From: Parabacteroides sp. ZJ-118
GTDB lineage: Bacteria; Bacteroidota; Bacteroidia; Bacteroidales; Tannerellaceae
Reading direction: 5' to 3'
Assembly: GCF_011038785.1 (NCBI RefSeq)
Contig: NZ_JAAKDT010000001.1
Span: 62,001-126,000 of the forward strand
DNA length: 64,000 nucleotides
Below are positions 55,097 through 63,486 of the stretch, piece after piece. A model generated the notes under the pieces. That model did no database searches. It was given only the letters and a program-made list of their open reading frames with translations, and was not told the DNA's origin. Position numbers and translations under genes: made by a program. Numbering within the stretch: the first letter of the stretch is position 1; every line of letters starts with the position of its first letter.

Positions 55097-56050
55097 ATGA
55101 GTAATAAAGACAAATATCGTTTACTTTGTAATACTGAAAAAAACATACCGATCTTCTCACGTGACTGGTGGTTGGATACGGTTTGCGGAGAAAAAAAATG
55201 GGATGTCTTGCTTATAGAACAAAAGGGAAGGATACAGGCAGCCCTCCCCCTTTATGTCCCCCATTCCGATATTGTCTCGATGCCTTCTTACACCCAAACG
55301 ATGGGCCCTTGGTTCGCCGCAAGTTCCTCCGACACGAAATATACGACCGAGTTAGGACGACGTCAAGAACTGTGCGAACAATTCACGGAAGAACTAAAAC
55401 GCTATCCACACTTCCTGCAGAATTTCAATTATGACATTACGGATTGGCTTCCGTTTTATTGGGCGGGATATAACCAAACGACACGTTATACCTATTTATT
55501 AAAAAATATCCGGGATCATCAAGCGGTATGGGAGAATATGAGCCCCAACATCCGGCGAAATATCACGAAAGCGCGGAACAAATACCATATATCCGTAAAA
55601 AAAGGGATTCCCTTGGATGAGTTCCTGACCGTACAGTCCCAGACATTTGACCGCCAGCACCTGCGGATCAAGGAAGACACGAATGTACTGAAAGATTTGA
55701 TCGCCACATGCCGGCAAAAAGGACAAGGTGATTTATGGGGAGGTTATGACGAGCAAGGCCATTTACACGCGGCCGCTTTCATCGTATGGCAAGATCGATC
55801 GGCTTACTATCTCGCCGGAGGAGGGAATCCGGCGTATAGAGGCTCCGGAGCGCAAAGCTACGTCCTGTGGGAATGTATTCATTTCGTCTCTCAATTCACG
55901 GCTTTGTTTGATTTCGAAGGATCCATGCTCCCCGGCGTAGAACGTTTCTTCCGGGAGTTCGGAGCTATCCAAACCCCGTTTTTCACAATATCTAGAGGAA
56001 AATTGAGTTTATTAGATAGAGCGCGCGTTAAACTAAGTAAATGGATATGA
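55097..56050 (+). CDS. FemAB-like/GNAT acyltransferase of a glycan operon
   Basis: The 317-residue protein has the Acetyltransf_6 (FemAB-like) shape: MSPNIRRNITKARNKY in the middle, FLTVQSQTFDRQH, then LAGGGNPAYRGSGAQSYVLWE and FDFEGSMLPGVERFFREFG. Such enzymes transfer an amino-acyl or acyl group to cell-envelope molecules. It is the first gene after recA and opens a close-packed operon; the downstream stop-start overlap is ATGA at 56047. Confidence 0.8.
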   Translation: MSNKDKYRLLCNTEKNIPIFSRDWWLDTVCGEKKWDVLLIEQKGRIQAALPLYVPHSDIVSMPSYTQTMGPWFAASSSDTKYTTELGRRQELCEQFTEELKRYPHFLQNFNYDITDWLPFYWAGYNQTTRYTYLLKNIRDHQAVWENMSPNIRRNITKARNKYHISVKKGIPLDEFLTVQSQTFDRQHLRIKEDTNVLKDLIATCRQKGQGDLWGGYDEQGHLHAAAFIVWQDRSAYYLAGGGNPAYRGSGAQSYVLWECIHFVSQFTALFDFEGSMLPGVERFFREFGAIQTPFFTISRGKLSLLDRARVKLSKWI

Positions 56051-57348
56051 AAGATCGCACTTTACATTATATCATACGTTTTCTTGTAGGAGATGACGCC
56101 CCGAGCGAATTGGTGGAAACGATCGGGTACACGGCTGATCCCTATAAATTCGACCGGTATAACGTCGTCATTATTCCATCCGGCTTCTTCGATGGACAAA
56201 CATACGGGACTCCCGCATCCTTACCGGAACTTCCCTTGCGGGAGGTTCAAGGTATCCCTTTGTTATTCGGCTCGCCGAAAGAGGAATGGGTAAGAGATAC
56301 ATGGGTGGTTCACGCCGATATCATCGCGAGCACCTATTTCCTCATTTCCAGATACGAGGAGATGGTACGACGTGGACTTCGGGATGAGCATGGAAGATTT
56401 CCCGGTAAAGAATCCTTACCCTACCGGGCCGGTTTCTTGCATCGTCCGATCGTGGATGAATACCGCATGCTGCTTCATCGTTGGTTGCGCCAATCCCGGT
56501 TGCGCGTACCCGAGGTAAAAAAGCAAATCCGGAAGATCTACCTCACACATGACGTAGATTCTCCGACTCTATATCGTTCGTGGAAAGGTTTGATACGGTC
56601 TATTAGAGACAGAAGAGGTCTATATAAATCCTTTCAAGGTAAATTCGGTTCCCTTGAGAAAGACCCGTTTTATACCTTCCCTTGGTTCTTCCGCCAGAAT
56701 AGTATCCTTCAGGACCTGATCGGGAAGGAACAATGCCACCCTATCCTATTTATCCGGAACGGGGGTAAAGCCAAGCACGACAAACCCCATTACGATTTGA
56801 GGAATAAAGACATTCGTAAATTGATAAAAAGCGCTCTAGAGCATAATGTAACCATTGGTTTACATAGCAGCTACCAAGCGGGTACGACTCCTAGCCTTAT
56901 CCGGAAAGAGAAAACCGGTCTGGAAGATCATATCGGCAAAAGTATTCGGTTCAACCGCCATCATTTCTTGGCAATCCGGGAACCGGAAGATATGGACCAG
57001 CTAGAGGCAGCCGGGGTTACGGACGATTTCACCATGGGGTACGCCGATGTCTCCGGGTTCCGGTTAGGGACTTGCTACCCGGTTCGTTGGATCAATCCGA
57101 TCACCCGCCGGCTATCTCCTCTCCGATTACATCCGCTTATCATAATGGATTGTACCCTAGAGGAGGAGAAATATATGGGACTGGATTTTGACAGGGCCTT
57201 AACCTATTGCCGGAATTTAGTAGGACAAGTAAATAACGTAGGAGGTGAGTTGGTTCTACTATGGCATAATGACTCCGTACAAGAAGGATCGGGAAGTTAT
57301 TTACGTAAATTATACGCCCAGCTATTGACAGAATTAGCAAAGCAATGA
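56041..57348 (+). CDS. Polysaccharide deacetylase-like protein
   Basis: The 435-residue protein has an N-terminal region of about 160 residues (DUF7033-like) and a carbohydrate-esterase-4-like barrel with LTHDVDSPTL (the metal-binding HDVD) and GLHSSYQAG (the HXSXY-type motif). It would remove acetyl groups from a glycan. The start may be at 56041 or, with ATGA overlap, at 56047. PIG-L and glycosyltransferase neighbours support a surface glycan role. Confidence 0.8.
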   Translation: MDMKDRTLHYIIRFLVGDDAPSELVETIGYTADPYKFDRYNVVIIPSGFFDGQTYGTPASLPELPLREVQGIPLLFGSPKEEWVRDTWVVHADIIASTYFLISRYEEMVRRGLRDEHGRFPGKESLPYRAGFLHRPIVDEYRMLLHRWLRQSRLRVPEVKKQIRKIYLTHDVDSPTLYRSWKGLIRSIRDRRGLYKSFQGKFGSLEKDPFYTFPWFFRQNSILQDLIGKEQCHPILFIRNGGKAKHDKPHYDLRNKDIRKLIKSALEHNVTIGLHSSYQAGTTPSLIRKEKTGLEDHIGKSIRFNRHHFLAIREPEDMDQLEAAGVTDDFTMGYADVSGFRLGTCYPVRWINPITRRLSPLRLHPLIIMDCTLEEEKYMGLDFDRALTYCRNLVGQVNNVGGELVLLWHNDSVQEGSGSYLRKLYAQLLTELAKQ

Positions 57349-57388
57349 AAACCATATACAATCCCTGTGTTCAAATAAACAAGAAAGA

Positions 57389-58024
57389 ATGATTACTAAT
57401 TGTAAAAACATTTTAGTCCTCGCCCCGCATACGGATGATGGGGAGCTTGGGTTGGGGGGAACCATCTCACGCTTGATAGAAGAGGGTAAGAAAGTGACCT
57501 ACGTGGCTTTCTCCACCGCACAGCAATCGGTTCCAGAGGGTTTCCCGAAAGATATCCTAAAGACAGAGGTCAAGCAAGCGACCCAAACCTTAGGTATAGT
57601 ACCGGAGAACCTAATCATATACAATTACGAAGTAAGAAAACTGGGATACGCCAGACAAGAGATATTAGAGGAGTTAATACGCCTGAAAAAAACGTCCGAT
57701 TTTGATCTGGTCTTCATCCCTAGCTTACATGACATCCACCAAGATCATACGACGATCGCCCAAGAGGGTCTACGAGCGTTCAAAAACACGAATATATTAG
57801 GTTATGAGCTAATATGGAATAATCTAACATTCAACACGCAATGTTTTGTAAAGTTGAAAGAGCGCCATATCGACACAAAAGTAGAATCATTGAAAGCCTA
57901 TAAATCGCAAGGAGCGAGAGATTATCTATCCAAGGACTTTATCTACTCATTAGCCAGGGCCCGAGGCGTCCAAGCCGGATGTACCTACGCGGAGGCGTTT
58001 GAAGTCGTTCGTCTATTCCTATAA
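57389..58024 (+). CDS. PIG-L-family N-acetylglucosamine deacetylase
   Basis: The 211-residue protein has APHTDDGELG (His14, Asp16, Asp17) and, later, SLHDIHQDHTTIAQEG, the two zinc-binding motifs of PIG-L/LmbE deacetylases. Family members remove acetyl from GlcNAc-type sugars on lipids or small molecules. Placement between a polysaccharide deacetylase and two glycosyltransferases suggests the same glycan or glycolipid. Confidence 0.9.
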   Translation: MITNCKNILVLAPHTDDGELGLGGTISRLIEEGKKVTYVAFSTAQQSVPEGFPKDILKTEVKQATQTLGIVPENLIIYNYEVRKLGYARQEILEELIRLKKTSDFDLVFIPSLHDIHQDHTTIAQEGLRAFKNTNILGYELIWNNLTFNTQCFVKLKERHIDTKVESLKAYKSQGARDYLSKDFIYSLARARGVQAGCTYAEAFEVVRLFL

Positions 58025-58038
58025 CACCGATTGAATCC

Positions 58039-59274
58039 ATGAATAAACTCCTTATCATATGTGATATGTTCCCACCCGCTTTCGCCCCCAGAATGGGATA
58101 TCTATGCAAATATCTGACACGCATGGGGTGGGAAGTTACCGTAGTGACGGAATACATAGAAGACAATACCTTCGAATTTCTTACGGGGTACGCGGATGTG
58201 TATTGCGTCCGCTATTACAAAACTTCAGGAAAGATCTCAAAACATATTGAATGGATGTGGATCATGTTTCTAGACATCTTGTTCGGCTATAAAGACACGC
58301 GAATAATCAACGCATGCATCCCCTTAATAAGGGCCAACCGGTACAAGGGAATATTGTGTAGCACGTACCGCACCTTCCCTTTAACCGCCGCCAAGACGTT
58401 AGCGGCCCACACCCACCTCCCTTTCGTCGCGGATTTACGAGATATCATTGAGCAATACGCCTCCAACGAATACATCTCGCATAAATTCCACACGTTCCCA
58501 TGGCTAGACGCATTCATCACAAAACGATTTCGCAAACGGTTACTTAAAGAGCGGAATAACGCTTTGGAGGTAGCGGATTGTGTAACAACCGTATCGCCTT
58601 GGCATGTGGAGGTACTCAAACAATATAATCCCAACGTAAAACTGATTTATAACGGATTCGATCCCGAGTTATTCTATCCGCGACAAATCAAGACCTCCCG
58701 GTTTATCATTACCTATACCGGACGGTTGTTAAGTTTAGCGATCCGAAATCCATCGTTATTATTTGAGGCCATCGCCCGTCTCACGAAGGACAAGATCATT
58801 GTCCCCGAAACTTTTCGAGTCGTATGGTATACCGATCAAGCGTCCCGCTCCATCATCCGCCAAGAGGCCGAACGACATGGGGTACAATCTTTCATGGATT
58901 ATCAAGAGTATGTACCGGCGTCCGATATTCCCCTCATATTGAACAAAAGCTCGGTGTTGCTTTCTTTAACGAATAAGTTTGACACGTCTGGCCCAAAAGG
59001 CTTCATGACAACCAAGTTCTTTGAATCGCTCGCGGTAGAAAAGCCCATCTTATGCGTACGGAGTGACGAGGCTCACCTCGCCGATGCCATCAAGGAGACC
59101 CACTCCGGATTGGCCGCTACCCACGTAGACGAGGTATACGATTTCTTGAGACATTACTATGAGGAATGGCAGGAAAAAGGATATACGACCTCACCCATCG
59201 ATCGGGAGAAGTTATTGAATTACTCCCGGAAAGAACAAGCTAACCAATTCGTGCGTATATTTGAGGAGATTTAA
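58039..59274 (+). CDS. Glycosyltransferase (GT4-like)
   Basis: The 411-residue protein opens LLIICDMFPPAFAPRMGYLC and has the GT-B middle VKLIYNGFDPELFYPR and the donor-site region VLLSLTNKFDTSGPKGFMTTKFFESLAVEKP. It probably adds one sugar to the glycan of this operon. Spacing is 14 bases after PIG-L and four before the next glycosyltransferase. Confidence 0.85.
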   Translation: MNKLLIICDMFPPAFAPRMGYLCKYLTRMGWEVTVVTEYIEDNTFEFLTGYADVYCVRYYKTSGKISKHIEWMWIMFLDILFGYKDTRIINACIPLIRANRYKGILCSTYRTFPLTAAKTLAAHTHLPFVADLRDIIEQYASNEYISHKFHTFPWLDAFITKRFRKRLLKERNNALEVADCVTTVSPWHVEVLKQYNPNVKLIYNGFDPELFYPRQIKTSRFIITYTGRLLSLAIRNPSLLFEAIARLTKDKIIVPETFRVVWYTDQASRSIIRQEAERHGVQSFMDYQEYVPASDIPLILNKSSVLLSLTNKFDTSGPKGFMTTKFFESLAVEKPILCVRSDEAHLADAIKETHSGLAATHVDEVYDFLRHYYEEWQEKGYTTSPIDREKLLNYSRKEQANQFVRIFEEI

Positions 59275-59278
59275 GTAG

Positions 59279-60412
59279 ATGGACAAATACCTCAATATAG
59301 TATCGTTCAATATACCTTACCCCGCCAATTACGGAGGGGTTATCGATGTGTATTATAAACTGGAAGCCTTGCGTGCTTGCGGCGTGAAACTCCTATTACA
59401 TTGTTTCGAATATGAACGTCCGCACGCACCGGAATTAGAAAGCATTTGCGACAAGGTTTTCTATTATAAACGCCGTACCGGGGTAATCGCTAATTTAACA
59501 TGGCTTCCTTACAACGTATACAGCCGGAAAGATCATCGCTTGATCGAGCATCTTTTGCAAAATGATTATCCGATCTTATTCGAAGGACTCCACTCCTGTT
59601 ATTATATGAACGACCCCCGTTTAAGAAACCGGATGAAGATATTCCGGGAGTGCAATATCGAGCATGATTATTATCGCCACTTGGCAAAGTCGGGCAAAGG
59701 ATTGATTCGCAATGCCTTTTTCAGGATCGAGGCCATGCGCTTCCAAGCCTATCAGAAAATAGCACGATGCGCAAATCTGATAATCGCCGTATCCACGACA
59801 GACGCAGACTATTTACAAAAGCAATTTCCTGGTCAAAGGATCGAGTTCGTCCCTTGTTTCCACGAGAATAATCAAGTGACGGCCGAACCAGGGAAATCCG
59901 ATTATATTCTATATCATGGCAAGCTATCCGTTATCGAGAATGAACGAGCCGTGTTATTTCTCATCAAGCATGTTTTCAGCCAATTAAAACACACTTGCAT
60001 AATAGCGGGCATGAACCCGACCCGTTTGATACGAGAGGCAGCCGCCCCTTACCCGCATATAAAAGTAGAAGCAAATCCCAGTAAGGAACGTATGGACAAA
60101 TTGATCCATAACGCACAGATCCATATGCTGATCACATTTCAAGGTACCGGCTTAAAATTGAAGCTTCTGAACAGCTTATTCGCCGGAAGGCATACGATTG
60201 TCAATCATCTCATGCTAGCGGGTAGCGGATTAGATCCTTTGTGCCATATCGCCGATACGCCGGACGAGATGATACGGACTTGTGAACGATTAATGACCCT
60301 ACCTATAGATAAAGAGGCGATAGATAAGCGAAAACAATTATTGCTCCCTGCTTTTTCCAATAAAGATCAGGGGAAACGTTTATACAAGATGATATATGAT
60401 GAAAGAGAATAG
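59279..60412 (+). CDS. Glycosyltransferase (GT-B fold)
   Basis: The 377-residue protein opens NIVSFNIPYPANYGGVIDVY and has ECNIEHDYYRHLAK, ANLIIAVSTTDADYLQKQF and a donor-site LITFQGTGLKLKLLNSLFAGR. The GT-B architecture is clear, while motifs of a particular CAZy family are not. It overlaps the methyltransferase start by 17 bases. Confidence 0.82.
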   Translation: MDKYLNIVSFNIPYPANYGGVIDVYYKLEALRACGVKLLLHCFEYERPHAPELESICDKVFYYKRRTGVIANLTWLPYNVYSRKDHRLIEHLLQNDYPILFEGLHSCYYMNDPRLRNRMKIFRECNIEHDYYRHLAKSGKGLIRNAFFRIEAMRFQAYQKIARCANLIIAVSTTDADYLQKQFPGQRIEFVPCFHENNQVTAEPGKSDYILYHGKLSVIENERAVLFLIKHVFSQLKHTCIIAGMNPTRLIREAAAPYPHIKVEANPSKERMDKLIHNAQIHMLITFQGTGLKLKLLNSLFAGRHTIVNHLMLAGSGLDPLCHIADTPDEMIRTCERLMTLPIDKEAIDKRKQLLLPAFSNKDQGKRLYKMIYDERE

Positions 60413-61409
60413 AAGTGATTTATTACATACATTAACCGAGCGTTTAAAAGCGATTGACTATAATAAATTACCGATCAGCGATTATAATAAACGATACATC
60501 GGCAACCTAAAGCCAGCGTTAAGCTATTTCATGCATATATACGCAGATTGCCTACAAAGGGGACTTCAAACGATACAAATCCCTATCTCCGATGTCACGC
60601 TAATCGATTATGGAGGAGGAACCGGCTTCCTTAGTATTTTAGCGAAATCCATGGGAATAGGGCAAGTCATTTATATTGATCTTAACCCATCTTCCGTGGA
60701 GACGATCCGGCTATTGAAACAAATAATAGGAATAGGCCCCGATATCATGCTCCATGGAAATTCAGACGTTCTTGCGGACTGGTGTGCGGGGAACAAAGTC
60801 TGCCCCCAGCTTTTAATCGCTACGGACCTGATCGAGCATGTCTATGACTTGTCTTTGTTCTTCAAAGATTTAATCCATATAAACGATTCCATGTATCTAC
60901 TATTCACGACAGCCTCCACACCATTCAACCCGTATGTCCAACAACGGTTACATAAGATGATGATCGGATGCGAAAGCGGGTCTTTGGAATCCCCAAACTA
61001 TTATACCTTACGGAAGCAATTCATAACGGAACTTTGCCCGGATTTCTCCCAAGAAGAGATAGAGACATGGGTCCGACAGACGAGAGGCTTGACCTATCCC
61101 GATATCCAAAAAGCGATCGAGGAAAGGAGTTTACCAAACCCGGAAGACCCCTACAATACTTGCGATCCGGCTACAGGTAATTGGGTCGAGCGAATCCTTC
61201 CCATACAGGCTTATGAGGATTTATTAGCCCCTTACCAGTTCAAGCTTAAAGTAGAGAAAGGATTTTATAACGCCGACCGGAGCAACCCGGTTCTTTCCTT
61301 GATATGCAAAAGTGTCAACGCATTGATCCGCGACAGCGGCTCCTTTGGTTTTCTATTGGCACCATTCATCATTCTCTCCTGCGGCAAGGAGCGAGCAGAT
61401 GCCGTCTAG
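60396..61409 (+). CDS. Class I SAM-dependent methyltransferase
   Basis: The 337-residue protein has LIDYGGGTGFLSILAKSMG (SAM loop, about 68-86), IYIDLNPSSVETIRLL and LLIATDLIEHVYDLSLFFK, the usual class I order. As last gene of the glycan operon it may O-methylate the glycan, which is inference. Its 3' end overlaps the oppositely oriented folK gene by 57 bases. Confidence 0.85.
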   Translation: MMKENRSDLLHTLTERLKAIDYNKLPISDYNKRYIGNLKPALSYFMHIYADCLQRGLQTIQIPISDVTLIDYGGGTGFLSILAKSMGIGQVIYIDLNPSSVETIRLLKQIIGIGPDIMLHGNSDVLADWCAGNKVCPQLLIATDLIEHVYDLSLFFKDLIHINDSMYLLFTTASTPFNPYVQQRLHKMMIGCESGSLESPNYYTLRKQFITELCPDFSQEEIETWVRQTRGLTYPDIQKAIEERSLPNPEDPYNTCDPATGNWVERILPIQAYEDLLAPYQFKLKVEKGFYNADRSNPVLSLICKSVNALIRDSGSFGFLLAPFIILSCGKERADAV

Positions 61410-61763
61410 CACATATTCGCGGGTCAAGTCCTCTGCTTTCAAGACTTGCTCGTTCCACTGCAATAAATCAATGTCTATCGGCACACGACCACAAGATTTA
61501 TCTTCCGGCTTACGTCCGATGCGGCACTCTATATCTTTCAAGACATCCTTTATTCGCTCTGGACTTTTCTCGCTATACAAAACAGCTACTCGATTCAAAA
61601 ATGTAGTTGATAATGGGCAATCGATCGGTTCCGTATAAACCGGCCGGGAAAACTGTATAAAAACAAAATGAGCACGCAGCATCTCCGCCGCGCGCTCCAT
61701 ATTTTTCTCTTTATCCCAATTAGAGCCTAAGCACAACAGGACCCGGTTCCGTTTATTCTCCAT
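61353..61763 (-). CDS. folK: 2-amino-4-hydroxy-6-hydroxymethyldihydropteridine diphosphokinase
   Basis: The 136-residue protein has VLLCLGSNWDKEKNM, TTFLNRVAVLYS, and the signature GRVPIDIDLLQWNEQVL (HPPK family). It transfers pyrophosphate from ATP to the pterin in folate synthesis. It is shorter than the usual 150-170 residues and lacks part of the C-terminus. Its last 19 codons overlap the methyltransferase in antisense. Confidence 0.9.
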   Translation of the reverse strand: MENKRNRVLLCLGSNWDKEKNMERAAEMLRAHFVFIQFSRPVYTEPIDCPLSTTFLNRVAVLYSEKSPERIKDVLKDIECRIGRKPEDKSCGRVPIDIDLLQWNEQVLKAEDLTREYVLDGICSLLAAGENDEWCQ

Positions 61764-61779
61764 CTCCGGCTAAAAGCAT

Positions 61780-62265
61780 TTAGTCATTCTTATGATTATT
61801 CAAGAATGTATTGATAAAACCGATCAACTTCACGAAAGAAGCGGAGAATTGCCCGGTATCGCTATTACGGATAGAGATATATTTCTCCTTGCCTTCCGTG
61901 GTAAATGAAACCTGATACATGATGTCCCCTAAATCCCGATTCGTCTCCTCCTCAAAGCCATAGGAGTCTTTCATCTTAAAAAAATTGCATTCTTGCAGAA
62001 TCGGCTTTAAGGAAGCAAACTCATCGTCAGTCAATGTCCCCTCCATAATTTTAGGATCTCGCTTCTTGGCGAAATTGTCCATATAATAATTATACTCCTC
62101 GATACGGAATGTCTTGTCACTATCAAACAGAACCATTAGTTTGTAGTTATCTACACTCTCCATACTATAACTAAAAGAGAAATCCTTCAGTTCTTTTTTA
62201 CAGCCTGTCAAACAAGCAGACAGAAGAACCAATAAGGTGGCGAACAAAGTAATTCGTAGTTTCAT
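61780..62265 (-). CDS. Lipoprotein of unknown function
   Basis: The 161-residue protein has a lipoprotein signal with lipobox LTGC (Cys22; LSAC at Cys18 is an alternative) and a mature domain with FDSDKTFRIEEYNYYMDNF and GTLTDDEFASLKPIL, a pattern of small beta-rich Bacteroidota lipoproteins. ATG at 62265 (MKLRITLFATLLVLL) is preferred over a longer frame because the -7 box TATATTTG (62291-62298, minus strand) lies just upstream. Confidence 0.72.
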   Translation of the reverse strand: MKLRITLFATLLVLLSACLTGCKKELKDFSFSYSMESVDNYKLMVLFDSDKTFRIEEYNYYMDNFAKKRDPKIMEGTLTDDEFASLKPILQECNFFKMKDSYGFEEETNRDLGDIMYQVSFTTEGKEKYISIRNSDTGQFSASFVKLIGFINTFLNNHKND

Positions 62266-62290
62266 TTGTTTAAAGTTGAAATTTGTAGCG

Positions 62291-62298
62291 CAAATATA
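62291..62298 (-). promoter_or_regulatory. -7 box of the lipoprotein gene
   Basis: TATATTTG on the minus strand matches TAnnTTTG about 25 bases before ATG 62265. Confidence 0.55.
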
Positions 62299-62345
62299 AT
62301 ACAACTCGTCCACATACGGGTGGTTTTCGACGTAAAAAGGCATCT

Positions 62346-63266
62346 CTATCTTAACTGCTTGATTTGCTCAATAGGAAGAGACAATTTCTGTGCGATTTGC
62401 CGCACATCCAATCCCTCTTGCTCCAACATCCGAATCATACCTCGAATAAGCTGATCTTTCTGTTGGATCGCTTGATCTTTCTGTTGGATCGCTTGATCTT
62501 TCTGTCGGATTAACTGATCCTTTTGCATGATAGCCGTGTCACGGGCCTCTATCTCCGAGAGAATCTCATCCTCCACATCCATCGAGCGACGGACATCCGG
62601 AGCGACTCCGGCCTTGAGCAAACGGGTCAATACTGGTACATCCTCCGCATGGAACAGGCTCTCGTCTATTTCCAGCAAATGATCGTTCCCTTCCAAGCGG
62701 AAATCCTGATCAAAGATATTCAACAAACGCTCCAGACGGTTGCGAGTCCTTTTCCGCAAGAACGGGATTTGTACGATGATGCTATCATGCGTCAGGCTCT
62801 CGATGAACTTATCCTTCCCCTCTATCACGTTATCCTCGTAATCCAGATAACGGCGACGGACATAGATGATCGGCTCTTTCAACTCGCCCAACGTATGACC
62901 CAAGATATAAATGGAGATTATCGGAAGCCCATATTGTGAATCCGGATCCTTGCGCACATTATCACGGCTCAAATACTGCGTACCCAAGTACTGGCGGAAA
63001 CGAAGCGTCTCGGTAGGCAGCCACGTCTTCTGCAACTCTATCAAGACGAGATGCTCCTCCCCCTTCTCATCCCTGATCTTGGCAGAGAAGTCCATACGGA
63101 ACAAGGAGATACCGGTACGTTGCACATTCGTATACTCGTGAGGGCGGATCTGGAGTTCTAAGAGCTCTTTCTTCAACAACGCAGACAACAATATATTGGC
63201 CACACGCTCATCCTCCATCATATACTTGAATACGGAGTCATAAATAGGATTCGCTATCAGTGTCAT
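62346..63266 (-). CDS. Rpn-family recombination-promoting nuclease/PD-(D/E)XK transposase-like protein
   Basis: The 306-residue protein starts MTLIANPIYDSVFKYMMEDE and has the nuclease core MDFSAKIRDEKGEEHLVLIELQ (Asp and ExQ), followed by a helical region and a C-terminal coiled coil of repeated QKDQAIQ units. Rpn proteins (PF12784) are nucleases linked to recombination and possibly phage defence; many genomes hold several copies. ATG at 63266 is chosen because the -7 box TACCTTTG (63291-63298, minus strand) overlaps the longer start. Confidence 0.85.
   Translation of the reverse strand: MTLIANPIYDSVFKYMMEDERVANILLSALLKKELLELQIRPHEYTNVQRTGISLFRMDFSAKIRDEKGEEHLVLIELQKTWLPTETLRFRQYLGTQYLSRDNVRKDPDSQYGLPIISIYILGHTLGELKEPIIYVRRRYLDYEDNVIEGKDKFIESLTHDSIIVQIPFLRKRTRNRLERLLNIFDQDFRLEGNDHLLEIDESLFHAEDVPVLTRLLKAGVAPDVRRSMDVEDEILSEIEARDTAIMQKDQLIRQKDQAIQQKDQAIQQKDQLIRGMIRMLEQEGLDVRQIAQKLSLPIEQIKQLR
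62442..62525 (-). repeat. 21-base repeat encoding heptads in the Rpn coiled coil
   Basis: About four tandem units of 21 bases (CTTTCTGTTGGATCGCTTGAT on the plus strand, with variants) encode seven-residue QKDQxIx units. Change of copy number would keep the frame and alter coiled-coil length. Confidence 0.8.
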
Positions 63267-63290
63267 TGCTTTTCGGTTTTTGATTCGTGC

Positions 63291-63298
63291 CAAAGGTA
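63291..63298 (-). promoter_or_regulatory. -7 box of the Rpn gene
   Basis: TACCTTTG on the minus strand matches TAnnTTTG 25 bases upstream of ATG 63266. Confidence 0.6.
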
Positions 63299-63420
63299 CG
63301 AATTTCCTGCTTATACCACATTATAACAAAGGCGTAAAAACAGGGGGATTCGTAAGACACCGGCATCACATTGGCGATCGAGGCCTGTCCAGGAAACACA
63401 CTTCGCCTGGAAAAAACAAA

Positions 63421-63468
63421 ATACCTACTTATAGGTATTGATGGTACAAAGTTTTCAAGCTACCTTCG
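63421..63468 (+). promoter_or_regulatory. feoAB promoter with overlapping palindrome
   Basis: TTG (63438-63440), a 20-base spacer and TACCTTCG (63461-63468) resemble a -33/-7 pair. A palindrome ATACCTA-CTTA-TAGGTAT (63421-63438) ends at the -33 element and could be an operator for an iron-sensing DtxR- or Fur-like repressor. Confidence 0.5.
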
Positions 63469-63486
63469 CGTCACATTTAACAGGAC

